A program made the translations under genes and the position numbers. Under the pieces are notes generated by a model. That model saw only the letters and a program-made list of their open reading frames with translations, ran no database searches and was not told the origin of the DNA. From NCBI GenBank assembly GCA_949318235.1, contig OX439127.1, positions 35,249,156 through 35,313,155 of the forward strand: a stretch of 64,000 nucleotides of DNA. The letters run 5' to 3'. Source of the DNA: Ecdyonurus torrentis (Eukaryota > Arthropoda > Insecta > Ephemeroptera > Heptageniidae). This document shows positions 34,299 through 47,284 of this stretch, one piece after another. Each line of letters starts with the position of its first letter. Position 1 is the first letter of the stretch.

Positions 34299-34301
<3 letters not shown>
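30742..34301. other. Gene-poor A+T-rich DNA
   Basis: No gene found. (AT)n tracts lie at about 32247-32306 and 32374-32462, poly-A at 31986-32016, and a short G run at about 34225-34235. The Ile/Tyr ORFs over the AT tracts are artefacts. Confidence 0.55.
32374..32462. repeat. (AT)n microsatellite
   Basis: About 44 AT units, with a sister tract 70 bp upstream (about 32247-32306). Confidence 0.95.

Positions 34302-34347
<46 letters not shown>
34302..34347. repeat. (GA)n tract upstream of the secreted-protein promoter
   Basis: About 23 GA units, roughly 250 bp upstream of the TATA box. GA repeats can bind GAGA factor in insect promoters; that role here is only an inference from position. Confidence 0.9.
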
Positions 34348-34349
<2 letters not shown>

Positions 34350-34595
34350 CATACGCCTCGATGGAGCTAACATTTATACATTTTATATAGTATTCTTTTT
34401 TTCATAATATAAAACAAAATAAACAGTTTGAGTTGAGTTGGTTAGGAACCGATTGAGTGAATGCGCCTCGGTGCTTGACGGGGCTGTATATAGAAAAATA
34501 TATCCACCTCTTGTAATGTTACACTCATTTGTGAGTGGGTGGGTGGTTACTAGAACAAACGACGGTAGAGGGAGGATCTCAAGTCAGGGACGAAG

Positions 34596-34622
34596 TATAT
34601 AAAGCAAGACACAACATCAGTT
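34596..34622 (+). promoter_or_regulatory. Core promoter: TATA box and initiator
   Basis: TATATAAAG at 34596-34604 is followed by an arthropod initiator-like TCAGTT at 34617-34622. The spacing (about 21-23 bp) is slightly short for a canonical TATA/Inr pair, so the true start may lie a few bases downstream. It sits about 50-70 bp before the ATG of a gene with a two-codon first coding exon, the usual layout of insect secreted and cuticle-type genes. Confidence 0.7.
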
Positions 34623-34665
34623 CTTAATAAAAATTTCACTTACTGTGATCTGTGGAGTGCATAAA

Positions 34666-34671
34666 ATGAAG
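34666..34671 (+). CDS. Coding exon 1 of the secreted protein (Met-Lys only)
   Basis: ATGAAG followed by the donor GTACGTGAT. The 5' UTR starts near 34619. The exon contributes only Met-Lys; exon 2 continues with VFAPALLAV, giving a classic signal peptide. If this exon is skipped, an ATG at 39143 in the same frame would give MCQQVFAPALL, also a signal peptide, so the alternative cannot be excluded. Confidence 0.72.
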
Positions 34672-34935
34672 GTACGTGATTTTTCTTTTCCTTCAGTGTT
34701 TAATAGTGGATTATAATTTAAGAACAAGTGTGATTTCTATTATTTTAGGTTTTGTTTTAAAAAAATATATATATATATATTTTTTCTATTATTTAGTTCA
34801 TTTTGTGTTTCCAATGTTAAATTAAATAACAATGAAATTCAATTTATTCTTCCATTATAATTTAGCTGTAGGGCATAAAAATTGTGTTTGAAGCATTCGT
34901 GTTTATTGGTGTACTTGTGATTATGATTACAACGT

Positions 34936-34971
<36 letters not shown>

Positions 34972-37365
34972 AAAAAAAAAATTGGTAGTGTTTACATTCA
35001 AGTACCGGAAATGATAATAATAAAAAATAAACATAAATAAATAAAAAAAACGTTATGTGAATACTAATTTCCGATTGACATACTGTTTCTAACACATATT
35101 ATACCGTTTATATATATATATATATATAATTAAAAAAAAAAAAAAAAAAGAAGAAGAGCAACGCATGTAAAAAATGCTTGAGTTAAAATTTGGCTTAAAT
35201 AAATAAATTATTACATTAGGTGAATAAAATGTAGCAATTCAACGTTTGTAAAATCAGTAATGTCAAACCGATTAAACACGTGTTTATATAATCTAAATCT
35301 TTTAAATCTCTCAAGAATAAATGCTTGTATTTTTTTTTTTTTTTTTTTTTTGAAATATTTAAAATTAGAAGTTGATAAAAATTTAGATTGTATTCGTCAC
35401 TGAGTTCAAAATTGATTCCTTTGAAAAGTGTTGATTACAAAATACCATAATATGCCAAATTTTTTGTTGGTAGCAGTAAGAAAAGAAAAAAAAATCTAAA
35501 TGAGAAAACCGCAAAATTGTGAAAGTTTGATTCAAGTCAAGCGTAGAACATTGAAAATAAGCAGAACGATACACTTTTAGTTTCTACATTAAATGACAAC
35601 ACTGCTACTTTTTTTGTTTTTTATTAACTTACTTACTCAAGCTTAACATATTTGAAACTATCTATGCACAGTTTTTGTTTTCTTTAATATTAATGTAATA
35701 TTGGAAAACATATAAAAAATAATAGTGGGGGGGGGGGGGGGGCGTGAATTCATGTTATATTATATTAGGCAAGCAAATACAGTCTGTAGAACTTGACTTC
35801 TACAAATCGTTTTAACAATTTAATTATTCATGTTTCATTTTCTCAAAAAGCTTGTGTGCTTTTCAATTTAAAAAGTACATGTAGCAATAAACATTCATTT
35901 TTTTTTTTTTTCCGTTTCTAAACACTTTCATCTAGATTTTTTTTCTTTTTTTGAGTACTTTTGGTACGTGTACTGTACTTAGTTTATCTTCATTAAATAA
36001 ATAAAAGCATACGAGTCTCTGAGGGTAATACTACAGGATTTTTTATTTATTTATTTACTAGTTTTAAAATAAACACATTTTTTTAATTCAGTATATTCAA
36101 TAATAGAGACGATAAATAAAGAATCTAGTATTTTAAAATGGTTTCTTGTATTGCAATAAAATAGCTTTGTAAATTCTGATATTTATTATATTGGACAGAA
36201 TTTTTGTTCATACCAAAAGTTTAAACGTATAACATTCTTTGCTTATTTCTCTTTTATAATAATATTTAATGGAATTCTGATACAATTTTGTTAGCCAGAA
36301 TTTTTAATATATATTTATAAATAATATAAAAATAAATATGATAATATTAAATTCCTTTAAATAGCCGTAACTCTAAATATTAACCGGGAAAAAAAAGCAT
36401 TAAAATTACATAGAAAGAAAATTAAGCAAAAGCATAAATTTGATAACGTACGTAATAAATAATGAAATATAAACGGAAGAGACTATAATATAAACTTTAT
36501 AGAAATGTAATTAAGGAAATATTTCACATATTTACATAAATGCTTAATGTTTACTATGCTCTAAAACAACAATAAACATAATATAATTATAGCAACATTG
36601 AGTTCTGATTTTAAATACAATTAAACTCAATTATTTTAATATAGTTATATAAAAAAGAGTTATAAAATAAAAATTTCACCGTCACTATATTTCCGTATCA
36701 GTATTTGTTTAAAATAATAATAATAAGAAAATGAGTCTAGTCACAGTTTGATTATCCAATCAATTGAACAAAAGAATATTAAAGAGTAAAAAAAAAAAAA
36801 TAAAAAAAAAAAAAAAAAGGGAAACAAACTTATTATTCTATTGCCTTGAAATATTCTATATTCATACGATGAATTAAAATAATATAGGTATATTTATTAT
36901 GCTCCTATAATTTATATATACTCTGTATTTATAAAAACATGATTTCATTATTATAATTTAAATTTTTTTGTTTTGTTTTGTTATAAACTGTTCTATCAGG
37001 AAAATGATCATGTATAGATTATAGAAACATACAAAAAAAGAGAATATCTCATATGATGTTTTTGCTTCTAAATGAAAATTATTTAATTTTATGCAAAGAA
37101 TAATTTATAGTGGACTGATTATAATTTAAAATTAAATAATAATAATAATACAGTTGTATGCCCGATTTAATAAAATGAAAAAAGAGTTGATAGTCTGCTT
37201 TTGTATTAAACTCATATGTTTTGTATGTTAAAATTAAATAATCCATTTTTAAGGACAAGTTATAATAAAACCATTACAACTTGTAAAATAATAATAATAA
37301 TAATAATAATAATAAAGTACGGCATAAAATAGATACAGATTTTAATTAAAAAAATTACAGTTTAG

Positions 37366-37463
<98 letters not shown>

Positions 37464-38278
37464 GTCACGTAGAGAAATTGCCGCAAGGATAGACGCATTA
37501 GGTGGTTTTAAAAAACAAATTAGTAAGTAAGAAGTTGATTCACTATGCAAATGAATCTAAAAAAGTTGCGATATTATTTCAATCAAAATATGTCAAAGTA
37601 GAGATTATAAAATAAAATTTTGAACGATGTGGTTTTTAAATCATTTATTAAGCTTCGTTTCTATAGGATCGTAACAATTATAAGCATATAAAGTAACAAG
37701 TTGGGTCATTAAGTAAGGGATTATAATTAAAACGTAGATTGCTTTTGTAAACATAATCCTTTTACCGTATCATTATTGAGGAGAAAAAAAATTAATCAAT
37801 ATTATATTTTACGATGCAAGTACATAATATCATATTAAATTCTAAAATATATAAAATATGGAAGACTATATAAAAATACGGAAAAAAAAATGATAATATG
37901 AAACTTACTTTTTTTTTTTTTTTTTTTTTTTTTCTATATACTACTCCAAATTTAAACCCAATAAAGAACTTTTATTATTATTATTAATATTAAACAAAAA
38001 ATATAAACGCTTAAAAATATCATTTCTTAATTCTTAAATCAAATTTAATAAAAAGTTTAACCCAGCCCTTCCTCAACATTTTAATATTTTGAAATAAATT
38101 TAATAACAATTTATTGCGTTTTATTTTTATATTATTGTTACATGTTATTATTTTCTCATACTTTTTCTTTTTCTTGACATTGAAAAAAGAAAACATAAAC
38201 TTCAAATAACACATTTTTATGTATAAGATGATAATATATTAACCACTAATCAGGCATCCCTAGCTCCTCCCCTCCCTT

Positions 38279-38316
<38 letters not shown>

Positions 38317-39155
38317 TTAACTATGCATGCGTATAAATTTTTATTGATACTTTCATAGAATTGGTGATCAAGTTACAATAAATATTTTCTCCTTTAAACC
38401 GATATATTTTTTAAAACATTTTCAAACACAATTACATATAGGAGCTCTCGAATAAATTTAATAGAATAGTATAGGTAAATCCACTGATAATAGAATTTTC
38501 ATTTTATCCCCTTGAGGATATAAAGTATTTAAACATATCCGTTAATACTTTGAAATCAACATACTAGATATCCATAAAGAAGAAGTGTATGTTTTAAACT
38601 GAACATACATAAAAGGTTTTGTTAAAAATAAATGTAGCACGATACTAATTGATGATAACGTGTAATGTATAGCAAGCACTTCAGTTTTTGAACCTTTTTA
38701 ATGTATTTCATTTTATTTTACACATGAAAATACAGTAAGTTATGAGTTTTAAAAAATAAAATAAGTACTAAAAGCATATTTTAATATTGTTGTTTTGTTT
38801 CTTCCTTTAATGATATTTATCTAATACGAAGTATTTGAGATATTTTTATTTTAATTAATTATTTAAATTTCAGTACATTTTTTATATTTATATTGTTAAA
38901 TTAATCACATTCTTGAAGAACATTCTTTTTTATATTGTAAATGTAATTTTAGTTTAATATAAAAGGATTTTACTGTATATGAAATATAACGATTTACTTT
39001 ATTGATAGTGGTTGTAATCATTTTATTCACAATTACGGTACACCTTAGTTTTCATTTCTTATTTTAATAAATTTTATGTTTTTAAGGCATATATTTGTTT
39101 TTAATAAAAAGTTATAAAAAAACAAAAGTAACAAAGATTAACGATGTGCCAGCAG
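34672..39155 (+). other. Intron 1 of the secreted-protein gene
   Basis: 4.5 kb non-coding. Poly-T lies at about 34940-34968 and 35331-35351, a G17 run near 35726, an (AT)n tract at 37368-37457, poly-T at 37911-37933 and poly-A at 38281-38312. No exon or mobile element was recognised. Confidence 0.6.
37368..37457. repeat. (AT)n microsatellite
   Basis: About 45 AT units in intron 1. Confidence 0.95.
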
Positions 39156-39316
39156 GTATTTGCGCCGGCTTTGCTGGCTGTGTTGGTCACCCTAACTGGA
39201 GTCACAGCACAAAGAGATGGATATTTTGGGACTCGTACATCACATAGAGACACAGGGAGTTACGATCTTGAACCTCCGAGACCAGGAGGATATCAATTCT
39301 TTGGTGATTCACCAAG
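39156..39316 (+). CDS. Coding exon 2: rest of signal peptide and mature N terminus
   Basis: Acceptor GTGCCAGCAG, then VFAPALLAVLVTLTGVTA (hydrophobic signal core), QRDGYFGTRTSHRDTG and YDLEPPRPGGYQFFGDSP. It ends with two bases of a Ser codon before the donor GTAATA at 39317. The third base is supplied by exon 3 at 55303, 16 kb away, and the phase fits exactly. The local G+C content is high against an A+T-rich background. Confidence 0.82.
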
Positions 39317-40309
39317 GTAATAAATTGTATTTGTAAATTTTTATGTTTCAAGCATTCATGGATAGACGTAACCTTTTCAACCCTTTTTGCAATAAGGATT
39401 AATTTTAAATAAAATGTGGACTTCAATATCATATTAATACAGTGACGATTTACTTTAGTTTCAATTGATTTCATACCAATATATTAAACGTATTTACATC
39501 GTCACATTTCTTGCAATTTTATTTTAGTAATTTTTTAAACTTTTAAAAATATAGCAAATGTAGCAAGCTAATGAGTGCTGTTAATAATACCTTTTTTTAT
39601 ACATAATGTGTATAATATATATATTTATTGCCTTTATATTCTAAAATTAATCAGTGGTATATGGTTATATTTATTTAATACAAAGAGGGAAAAAATAACA
39701 GTAATAAAGGCAATCAGTACACCGTAAATAAATCAATAATACCAAACAAAAGTAATATTTTGGTTTTTATGATAAATAACTTTTATTAGAATGATTACGA
39801 TTTTTTTTATTATATGTTTTTTTTATTTAAATTTTAACATAAATAATAACATATAATTTTTATTATTTATATAGAATTATTATTTTCATATATCATATTA
39901 TATGGATATATGTATAAGTAGGATAAAATAGGTGATTTGCTAACAGAGGAAATTAATTTAGCGAGGAAACTGTTATGACATAACAACCTGCTAAAATGAG
40001 CAGGTCTGTTGAGGAACATCGGCGGCAATGTTCTTTGACCGATCTCCTCTATAAATTTTAATTGCTGGCATTTTTTATTTTTATTTTTTCTTTGTCCTTT
40101 TTTTATTATTCTGTTTTTGTTTTTATGTTCTTGCAGAAAAATGTACCTTTTTAAAAACATATAAAAATTAAGGGATACTTGATATAAAAAACGTTTTCAA
40201 AAAACAGATTTTTTTCCTTCTTAACAAGCGGGGTCGCGTACATTAACCATAAATTAAAGGAGCGAATAAAATTTAGCAACCATTAATAAAACAACTCTAT
40301 AATACTTAT

Positions 40310-40967
40310 TTCAACTAAAAACATAAAAATGATAAAAAAGAACAAGAGACCAAAAAAACATAAAAATAATTAAAATAAAAAATTAAAAAGATAAAAAAAA
40401 ATTAAAAAAAAAAAGGACTAAAAAACATCAAAATGAACAAAAAAAAGTGTCTAAAAACATAATCTTAAAAAACGAATAAAAAAAGTGACTTAAAACCATG
40501 AAAATTACCACAAAAAAAATGTCTAAAAAACAAAAAAATGAATATAAAAGAGGTAAAAAAAAATAAACAGCAATTAAGGGGGCTAAAAAAAGGGGAATAA
40601 AAAACAAACATAAGACTAAAAATGATAAAAAAAAGATGTCAAAAAAACATATAAAGGGTTTTAAATAATTAAAAAAACTTCAAAGTGACAGTAAAAATAT
40701 CAATAAACATTACAATGATAAAAAAGAGTTTGCAAATCATGAAATTAATAAACAAAAATGTTCCAAAAACATAAAAATTAACTAAAAGGTGTCTAAAAAC
40801 ATAAAATTGATAATAAAATGACAACGAAAAATGAAAATGACCAAAAAAGCGTCTAAAAATATAAAAATTATTTAAAAAATAAGGTCAAAAAATGATTAAA
40901 AAAACGCAAAAACTACTAAAATGGGATATATTTTTTAATGGTTTTTTGACTAAAAAACCTCAAAATG

Positions 40968-40970
<3 letters not shown>
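40310..40970. repeat. A-rich degenerate short tandem repeats (left arm)
   Basis: Loose repeats of TAAAAACATAAAAATGA-like units with G-poor composition, ending at the poly-A60 tract. Mirrored in the right arm at about 54067-54727. No coding capacity. Confidence 0.75.
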
Positions 40971-41029
<59 letters not shown>

Positions 41030-41030
<1 letters not shown>

Positions 41031-41660
41031 CGAGTTACATGAAGGTTTGCAAGAACCGACACACCTAAATTTCCAGAAACCGCTATGAAACATAAATGTA
41101 ATATAATAATAATAAAGATAAATAAATTGGTTCTACAAAACTGCTTAGGAGTTTGCTGCAACTGCAAATACGTAAGAATTGCAGAAATATTGTACGACCA
41201 AGCGCACTTTTAGTTTCCAAAAACTGTTAAACCGCAGCGAAGTAAAAAAAAAATTGCCATGAAACTGTTTGGGAATTTCCTGCAATTACAAATACGTCAG
41301 AGTTGTGTAAATATTGTACGACCAAGCGCACTTTAGTTCCCAAGAACTATTAAACCGCAACAAAGTAAAAAACAAATGTTAAAAAAAATTCGTAGAAGTT
41401 TCATGCAACTGCAAATACGTAAGAATGTTGTATGACCAAGCGCACTTTAGTTTCCAAAAACTGTTGCACTGCAGCAAAGTAAAAAAAGTTTGCTAACAAA
41501 CTGCTTAGAAGTTTCACGCAACTTCAAATACGAAAAAGTTGCATACAAATTTTCAATAACTAGAGCACCTCATTTCCTAAGCTGCTCAGCACCAAAAATT
41601 AAATATAAAAGTTGCTTAGAAGCTGCTTAGGAGTTTCCTACAACTTCTTTCTTTCTTATT
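41030..41660. repeat. 114-124-bp tandem repeats (left arm), about 4 units
   Basis: Each unit carries AAATACGTAAGAATTG-like and GACCAAGCGCACTTTAG blocks. AGCGCAC starts at 41201, 41325 and 41439, giving spacings of 124 and 114. Flanking units are more diverged (CTGCTTAGGAGTTT motif). Mirrored at about 53392-54022 in the right arm. Confidence 0.8.
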
Positions 41661-43231
41661 TTCTTTCTTTCTTTTTTTCTTTTTTTTTTTTTTCTTCAAC
41701 CCTCAGCTATCCTTGGCTCTTTTTTTAAATCGATCCACAGCTTTAATTCCTTTGCATTTTCTTTAACGTTTGCCTGCCGTTTTAGTTGCCGGCCATATTT
41801 CTGAACTACTAGATCTTTGTTGTATTTTTCAAAACCTTAACTCAGCCCTAATCTTTATAACCATCCCATGGCCTACACTCTAGGCTCGTCAGCTTTATTT
41901 GTCAGCTACATTTCTCAGCTGTCAGGCCCTAATTTTTGGTTTCTCAGCTTTTTTTCTCAGCCAGCTAAATTTAATCTCGATCTCGTTTCTCTATAATCTG
42001 CTTTTAACTTAAGTTTTTAAACAAATTTGTTCAAAAACTATATTTTTGTTAAATTAACCAAGTATTTTAGCTGTCCATTTTATCAATATTTTACGAATTG
42101 CATGTAAAAGAGTATTTCAGAATTTAAAAATGATTTCAATTACAATAAAATAAGCGTAAAAAGATAAATATTTTACTATTATATGTATATTTTTACACTC
42201 CGATTTATAAAAAATATGCCACTTTCTTTAGGTAAAGGTTGTTAAATTTATACTTCAGTAACACCTACAGATCAAAAAGAAAAATTTTGCCATCTATTTT
42301 CCAAGGAAAGAGGTATCTCTTTGGTGGGTACTTTTAGGATTTACTGGTACAAATATTCTTTATTTTTTTATTTTTTTTATTTGGGTATTTAGGCTTTGCC
42401 TATGAATTAAAAAATGTTAAAATAAAAGAAGCAACGCAGAAAATTAGGCATAATATTTAGCTTTATAACAGCTTAAAAAAGAAAAAAAAAGGCATTGCAG
42501 CCATAATAAATAAACAAAAATTGAAATAGATAAATAGTTCATAGCAGAAGAATTTTTATTTGTTTATTATTATTATTTCAAAAATTGTAAAAGATTTTGA
42601 AGCAATAGATAATCTACAATTTAAAAAAAAAGGAAGAAAATTTAGAAATATAAATTTTTTTTATTTAAACCCGTACAAACATAACACAGTAATAAAACAA
42701 ATCACAAATTAAACAACTTATTAATACACAATAGTAAATTTAAGCAAAACGCGCCACTTTTCGAGAAATTGTAAATTAAAATTGATGTTATTTGGTTAAG
42801 ATAAATGTCTCATTAGTGAATTGATTTTAGAGATAAATTTTGTTTGTTTGATTTATTTTTTAAACAAATATATAAATGGGATGCAAAATGCACCAACTAA
42901 ATACAATATAAATGTAAGTTGTTATAATATTTATTTATTACAAACGAATATCTAAAACATATCTAAGTAATTTTGAAGAAAAGTTGTGATGTAAAACCTT
43001 AGAAAAAGAATAAAAAGATAATAAGTTACAATTAGAAATATACCTACAATAAATTTAACAAACAAAAAATATAAAAATAAAATCTATTCCACAGATTTGA
43101 TTGTCTGATTTTAAGCTGCGGTATGGTAAAAACTTTGTGATCAGGTCACACATTTTTTGAGTACGGTTGCAGCACCTGATTATTATTTTAAGTTTTTTAT
43201 TTAGTGAATAAATTAAAGTTAAAAATAATTC

Positions 43232-43642
43232 TTAAGGTGGTGTGGGACCTACTTGGACCGGAAATCGCTAAAAGAAGAACTATATATTTTTTACAATAAT
43301 TTTGTTGTACATGATTTAATTCCAATAAAACAAACACTATAATTTTCATAAAAAAAAACATGTAAATTTAATATATATTTTTTATACAAAAAAAAAATAA
43401 ATAAAATGATATTGTTAATTGTAAAAAAGTTTCTAATTTGACTAAACTTTTCTGCTCAAATTTAAATTTCCACATTTACATGTTATCTTTAAAGTGTATA
43501 ATAACTTAAATTTTTGACCGTGTTTTCACATATTTTACATAACTAAATTTTTATGTAACATTTCTTTCTTCACTTTGTATAATTATTATTTTTCGCAACC
43601 GTCCTAGTTTGCGAGATATCAGTCGGTCACCTACCCCCTTAA
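43232..43642. mobile_element. TTAA-bounded MITE-like element, copy A (left arm)
   Basis: The left edge is TTAAGGTGGTGTGGGACC; the right edge on the opposite strand is TTAAGGGGGTAGGTGACCGA. Inside it shares GGAAATCGCTAAAAGA and GCGAGATATCAGTCGG with copy B 1.7 kb away. TTAA ends suggest piggyBac-type mobilisation. No ORF of note. Mirror copy at 51409-51820. Confidence 0.65.
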
Positions 43643-43667
43643 AATGAAAACCAAGTACAGCTCTGAC

Positions 43668-43800
43668 CATAATAATAAATAAATAAATAAATAATCATCT
43701 TTATTCAAAAAAAAAGCATAGAGAAAAAAATACAACTTTTTTGAAATTAGAGCGAGGTTTAAGCCTGACAATATGTCTGGTCCACTCTTACACCTAACCC
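43668..43800 (-). mobile_element. LINE-like 3' tail (left arm)
   Basis: The minus strand reads TGTAAGAGTGGACCAGACAT, then GGCTTAAACCTCGCTC, and ends AATAAAGATGATTATTTATT with further ATTT units. This is the usual style of insect LINE 3' termini with short tandem tails. Only the tail is recognisable. Mirror copy at about 51251-51383. Confidence 0.45.
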
Positions 43801-44975
43801 CAACAGAAAAAATTCATGAAATTATTTGATTACATTCGAAATTATAATAAAAGGGAAATAATAATACTACGTAGCAAGAAAAAAAATAATAAAAACAGTT
43901 ATAAATATCATAAAAAAAAATAAAACATAATTTTATATCACTTTACAGAAACAATTGTAACTTTGAGAATAATTTGTATACGCAACCCGCATTTTAACAC
44001 TATGTTATCTTCATGAGAAAATGCTGCGATCGCCGCTGCCCCAGTCTTAAACTTTCGGCAAGAGCTGTACATAATTAAAAAATATCTACTTCTGAAAAAT
44101 AGAACAATATTGAAATCATTATTATGCAATTAAGTAAATGGATAAACCATAAATGTCTTTGAGAAAAATATTTTCTAAAGAAAAAAAGAAGAATCAAAAT
44201 AATTAAAGAAAAAGGATAACAAATCTAAAAATTTAAACGGTGGATATAACCACAAAGCTGCAACTTGCAATTTTTTTTAAGTAAAAGATTTTTATTTTGA
44301 ATTGAATATGAACTTATTTTATGATTTTGGTTATGAGTTTTAATACAATGCAAAACAATGATTTTAATTGAATATACAAATAGTTCTAGGCGCTTCATAG
44401 TGATCTGATGTAAAAAATTTTCCTTGGTTTTAAAATTTATATAGTTTGGTTTAGATTTGATTATCTGATTTAAAGTAAAAAGAATATATATTTATGTCTT
44501 ATACATAATATTTTGTTTATGTTGTATTTTCGATTGCTCATTACACTACGTGTTCGTTAATTTACATAAAAATGTTAATAATATTATACAATAATTCGTA
44601 AACAAAAATTATATAAAGTCGTTTAACATTAATGTTTGATTTAAGAAACAACTAAAACAGAAGGAAATTAAAACCATAAAGTTATAAATATTTTGTTAAA
44701 CGAAACAAAAAAAAAACTTTATTCAAAACTCCTTATAAGCTTGTTGAAAAATCAGTATAAAAACTAATATTGTTCATTGACGTACTCAAGAAAATTAAAA
44801 AATAACATAAAGGCATAAAAATAAAAGCATTTAATTTACCATTCTTAAAACAAAATCCAAATCTAAAATTAAATAAAAATAGGTAAAAATTTTAAATACA
44901 AGTAACATACAGTACCGAAAAAAATCCAAATGAGAGAATATTAAAAATACACAAATAACTAAAAATGAAAAAGGT

Positions 44976-45374
44976 TTAACGTAGTACGAGACTTTCTTGG
45001 ACTGGAAATCGCTAAAAGATCTATATTTCCAAAAAAAAAAAAATAATAAAAAAAAAATATTTCGAACAAAACAAACATTATAATTTGTAAATAAAATCAA
45101 GTTATTCTTAAATATATATTTTTTGTTCCGAAAAAAGTTTTAATAATATTATAAAGTTTAAGAAAGTTTCTAATTTGACTAAAATTTGTCGCTTAAATTT
45201 GAATTTTACATTTACATGTTATCTTTAAAGTAAAATAACATAAATATTTGATCGTATTTTCACATGTTTGACGTAAATAAACTTTTACACGAGATTTCTT
45301 CTTTATTTTGTGTTTATAATATAATTTACAACCGTCTAATTTGCGAGATATCAGTCGGCCACCTACCACCTTAA
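44976..45374. mobile_element. TTAA-bounded MITE-like element, copy B (left arm)
   Basis: A diverged sister of copy A, about 399 bp: left edge TTAACGTAGTACGAGACT, right edge on the opposite strand TTAAGGTGGTAGGTGGCCGA. The shared interior blocks are in the same order. Mirror copy at 49677-50075. Confidence 0.65.
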
Positions 45375-45857
45375 AATATTACAATTAAATGCTATAATTT
45401 TTTTTAAACTAAGATGTGTTTATATAATAAAAAAAGTCATTCAAAGCAAATTTCACACTTCTATTTTACTTAATGAAATACATCTTCATACATAAAGCAG
45501 CATAATTATAAACATTTAAGTAAACAAAAGCTTTATTGAAATCTTTTATTTTAACCATATAATAAAGCATTGCAGCAAAAATGCAGTAAAAACTAAATCA
45601 TCTTAAAACAGAACATGGCTGTTAAATAGAAACATAAAACACAAAAATATTATTCGTATTGAAAAACGTTATAGAATAGAAGCCAAAAATTATGTTTGAT
45701 TAGTATAAAGTAACATAATTAATTTTTTTTTTATTAAAGAATTGTTAAATTAAATAACTAGCCAACCGACCAATTTACATGTTTAACTTGTTAAACCAAA
45801 AGAATCTATATATTTAAAACTACAGAAAAGATATTGAACAATCATTATTAAAATAAT

Positions 45858-46347
45858 CAGTCTTGTAGTCTTTAACGTAAAATCGTTAACGTTAAGTTAA
45901 CTATAACGTTAACTGATTATTTCTATAATATAGATTATAAAACATTGCAAAAAGTAACGTTATAGTTATAGCTTAACAAAAATTGAAGTTAAAATAGCGA
46001 TAAATATAAGACTATAACGTTACTTTTTTAAAGAAATTTTGACTTTCTAATGATGAAAAAAATCAAGTAACGAATTGAGAGAAATAATAAATAAAAGTTC
46101 TCTTTTATTTATAAATTTGTAAATATAAGTAAAATATGAGCTTTTTAAATTATTAAATTTACGAATAATCATAAAAATACATATTATTCTCTTAAAGCTG
46201 TTGACGTTATAGCTAACGTAAGTTAGCGCTATAGTTAAGGTTATAGTAAGTTGGCGACAAATTAGAGTTGACGATATCGTTTAAGTTTTAGATTTATATG
46301 AAATTAAGTTAACGTTATAGAAAAATCGGGTAACGACTACAAGACTG
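45858..46347. mobile_element. hAT-type MITE (left arm)
   Basis: The ends are inverted repeats CAGTCTTGTAGTCTTTAACG and, from the other side, CAGTCTTGTAGTCGTTACCC. They are flanked by near-identical 8-bp duplications (AAAATAAT / AAAATATT). A CAG start and an 8-bp duplication are hAT-superfamily features. The interior is rich in GTTAACG/TATAACG motifs and non-coding. Mirror copy at 48704-49193. Confidence 0.75.
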
Positions 46348-46837
46348 AAAATATTAATGATTATTGTCATACGTGAAAACTTTCAAAAATAAAATATGCG
46401 TCATTGTAATAAAAACTTTATAATTTTATTGTTGAAAATATCTACACTAAAAAATTAAAAAGCAAGTTATTTAAATGAAAAAAATACAAGTAACATGCAG
46501 TACTGAAAAAAAGGAGACAAATAAAAAACAAACAAACAAATTTGAAAAAAATATTTCAAAATAATACAGTTTTAAAAGACATTATTTTAAATTGCATTTA
46601 GCCATTACAGATGTGCTTATAAATTAAAAAAGTCAATGAAAAGTAAATTTCTAAGTGTAGTAAACCAAGTAAAATAAAGCGTCATGCATAAATCAGTATG
46701 GAACCATAAACCAATCCTAACAAGTAACAAGCCCTTACTATTAAAATTTTTAAGATGTGTTTTGTAAGTTGTACTGTAAAACAAAGAAAAATGTTGTGAA
46801 AGAAAGAAAGATCCAGCTTAATTATAATAAGTAACTT

Positions 46838-46920
46838 CGTGTTACTTTATGTTACTCATAGTAACACATGTTACTATGAACTGCCTGGGTCAATAAAGAA
46901 ATCTTATTCTTATTTTTATT
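46838..46920 (+). mobile_element. Possible LINE-like 3' terminus (left arm)
   Basis: GTTAC-rich imperfect hairpin followed by CTGCCTGGGTCAATAAAGAA and a TCTTATT-type tail, a layout common at LINE 3' ends. No coding part is attached. Mirror copy at about 48131-48213. Confidence 0.35.
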
Positions 46921-47284
46921 AACAAAACGACTAGTTCAGAAAACAAACAAATTATGAGTAAAAATAATAATATAAATACCAATTCTTTGTAAAATATTTC
47001 AAAAACGATTTAAAAAATTTATAAAAGCTGAAATACTTGTACAGAAATATAAAACTATAGAAAAATGTTTCAAAATCTAAGCTTTATTGATAGATAGGAA
47101 TTGATGATAGTAAATATGCCGTATTTTTTTTAAACTATTATCACGCAAAAGTGTGGGGTCAAAAGATTTTGAATTTACGTAAAAAAATAAAGGAATTATA
47201 GTATTAAAAGAGGTTAAGGAATAAGAATTATAGTATAGTGAATAAATTTTACAACACTGCAAAGCCTCAAATTGTAGCTAACAT

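Noticed and set aside
44831..45100. 89-codon ORF present in both hairpin arms as a duplicated gene
   Set aside because: It is Phe/Leu/Tyr-rich noise over a poly-A/T stretch inside a MITE-like element; its double occurrence only reflects the palindrome.
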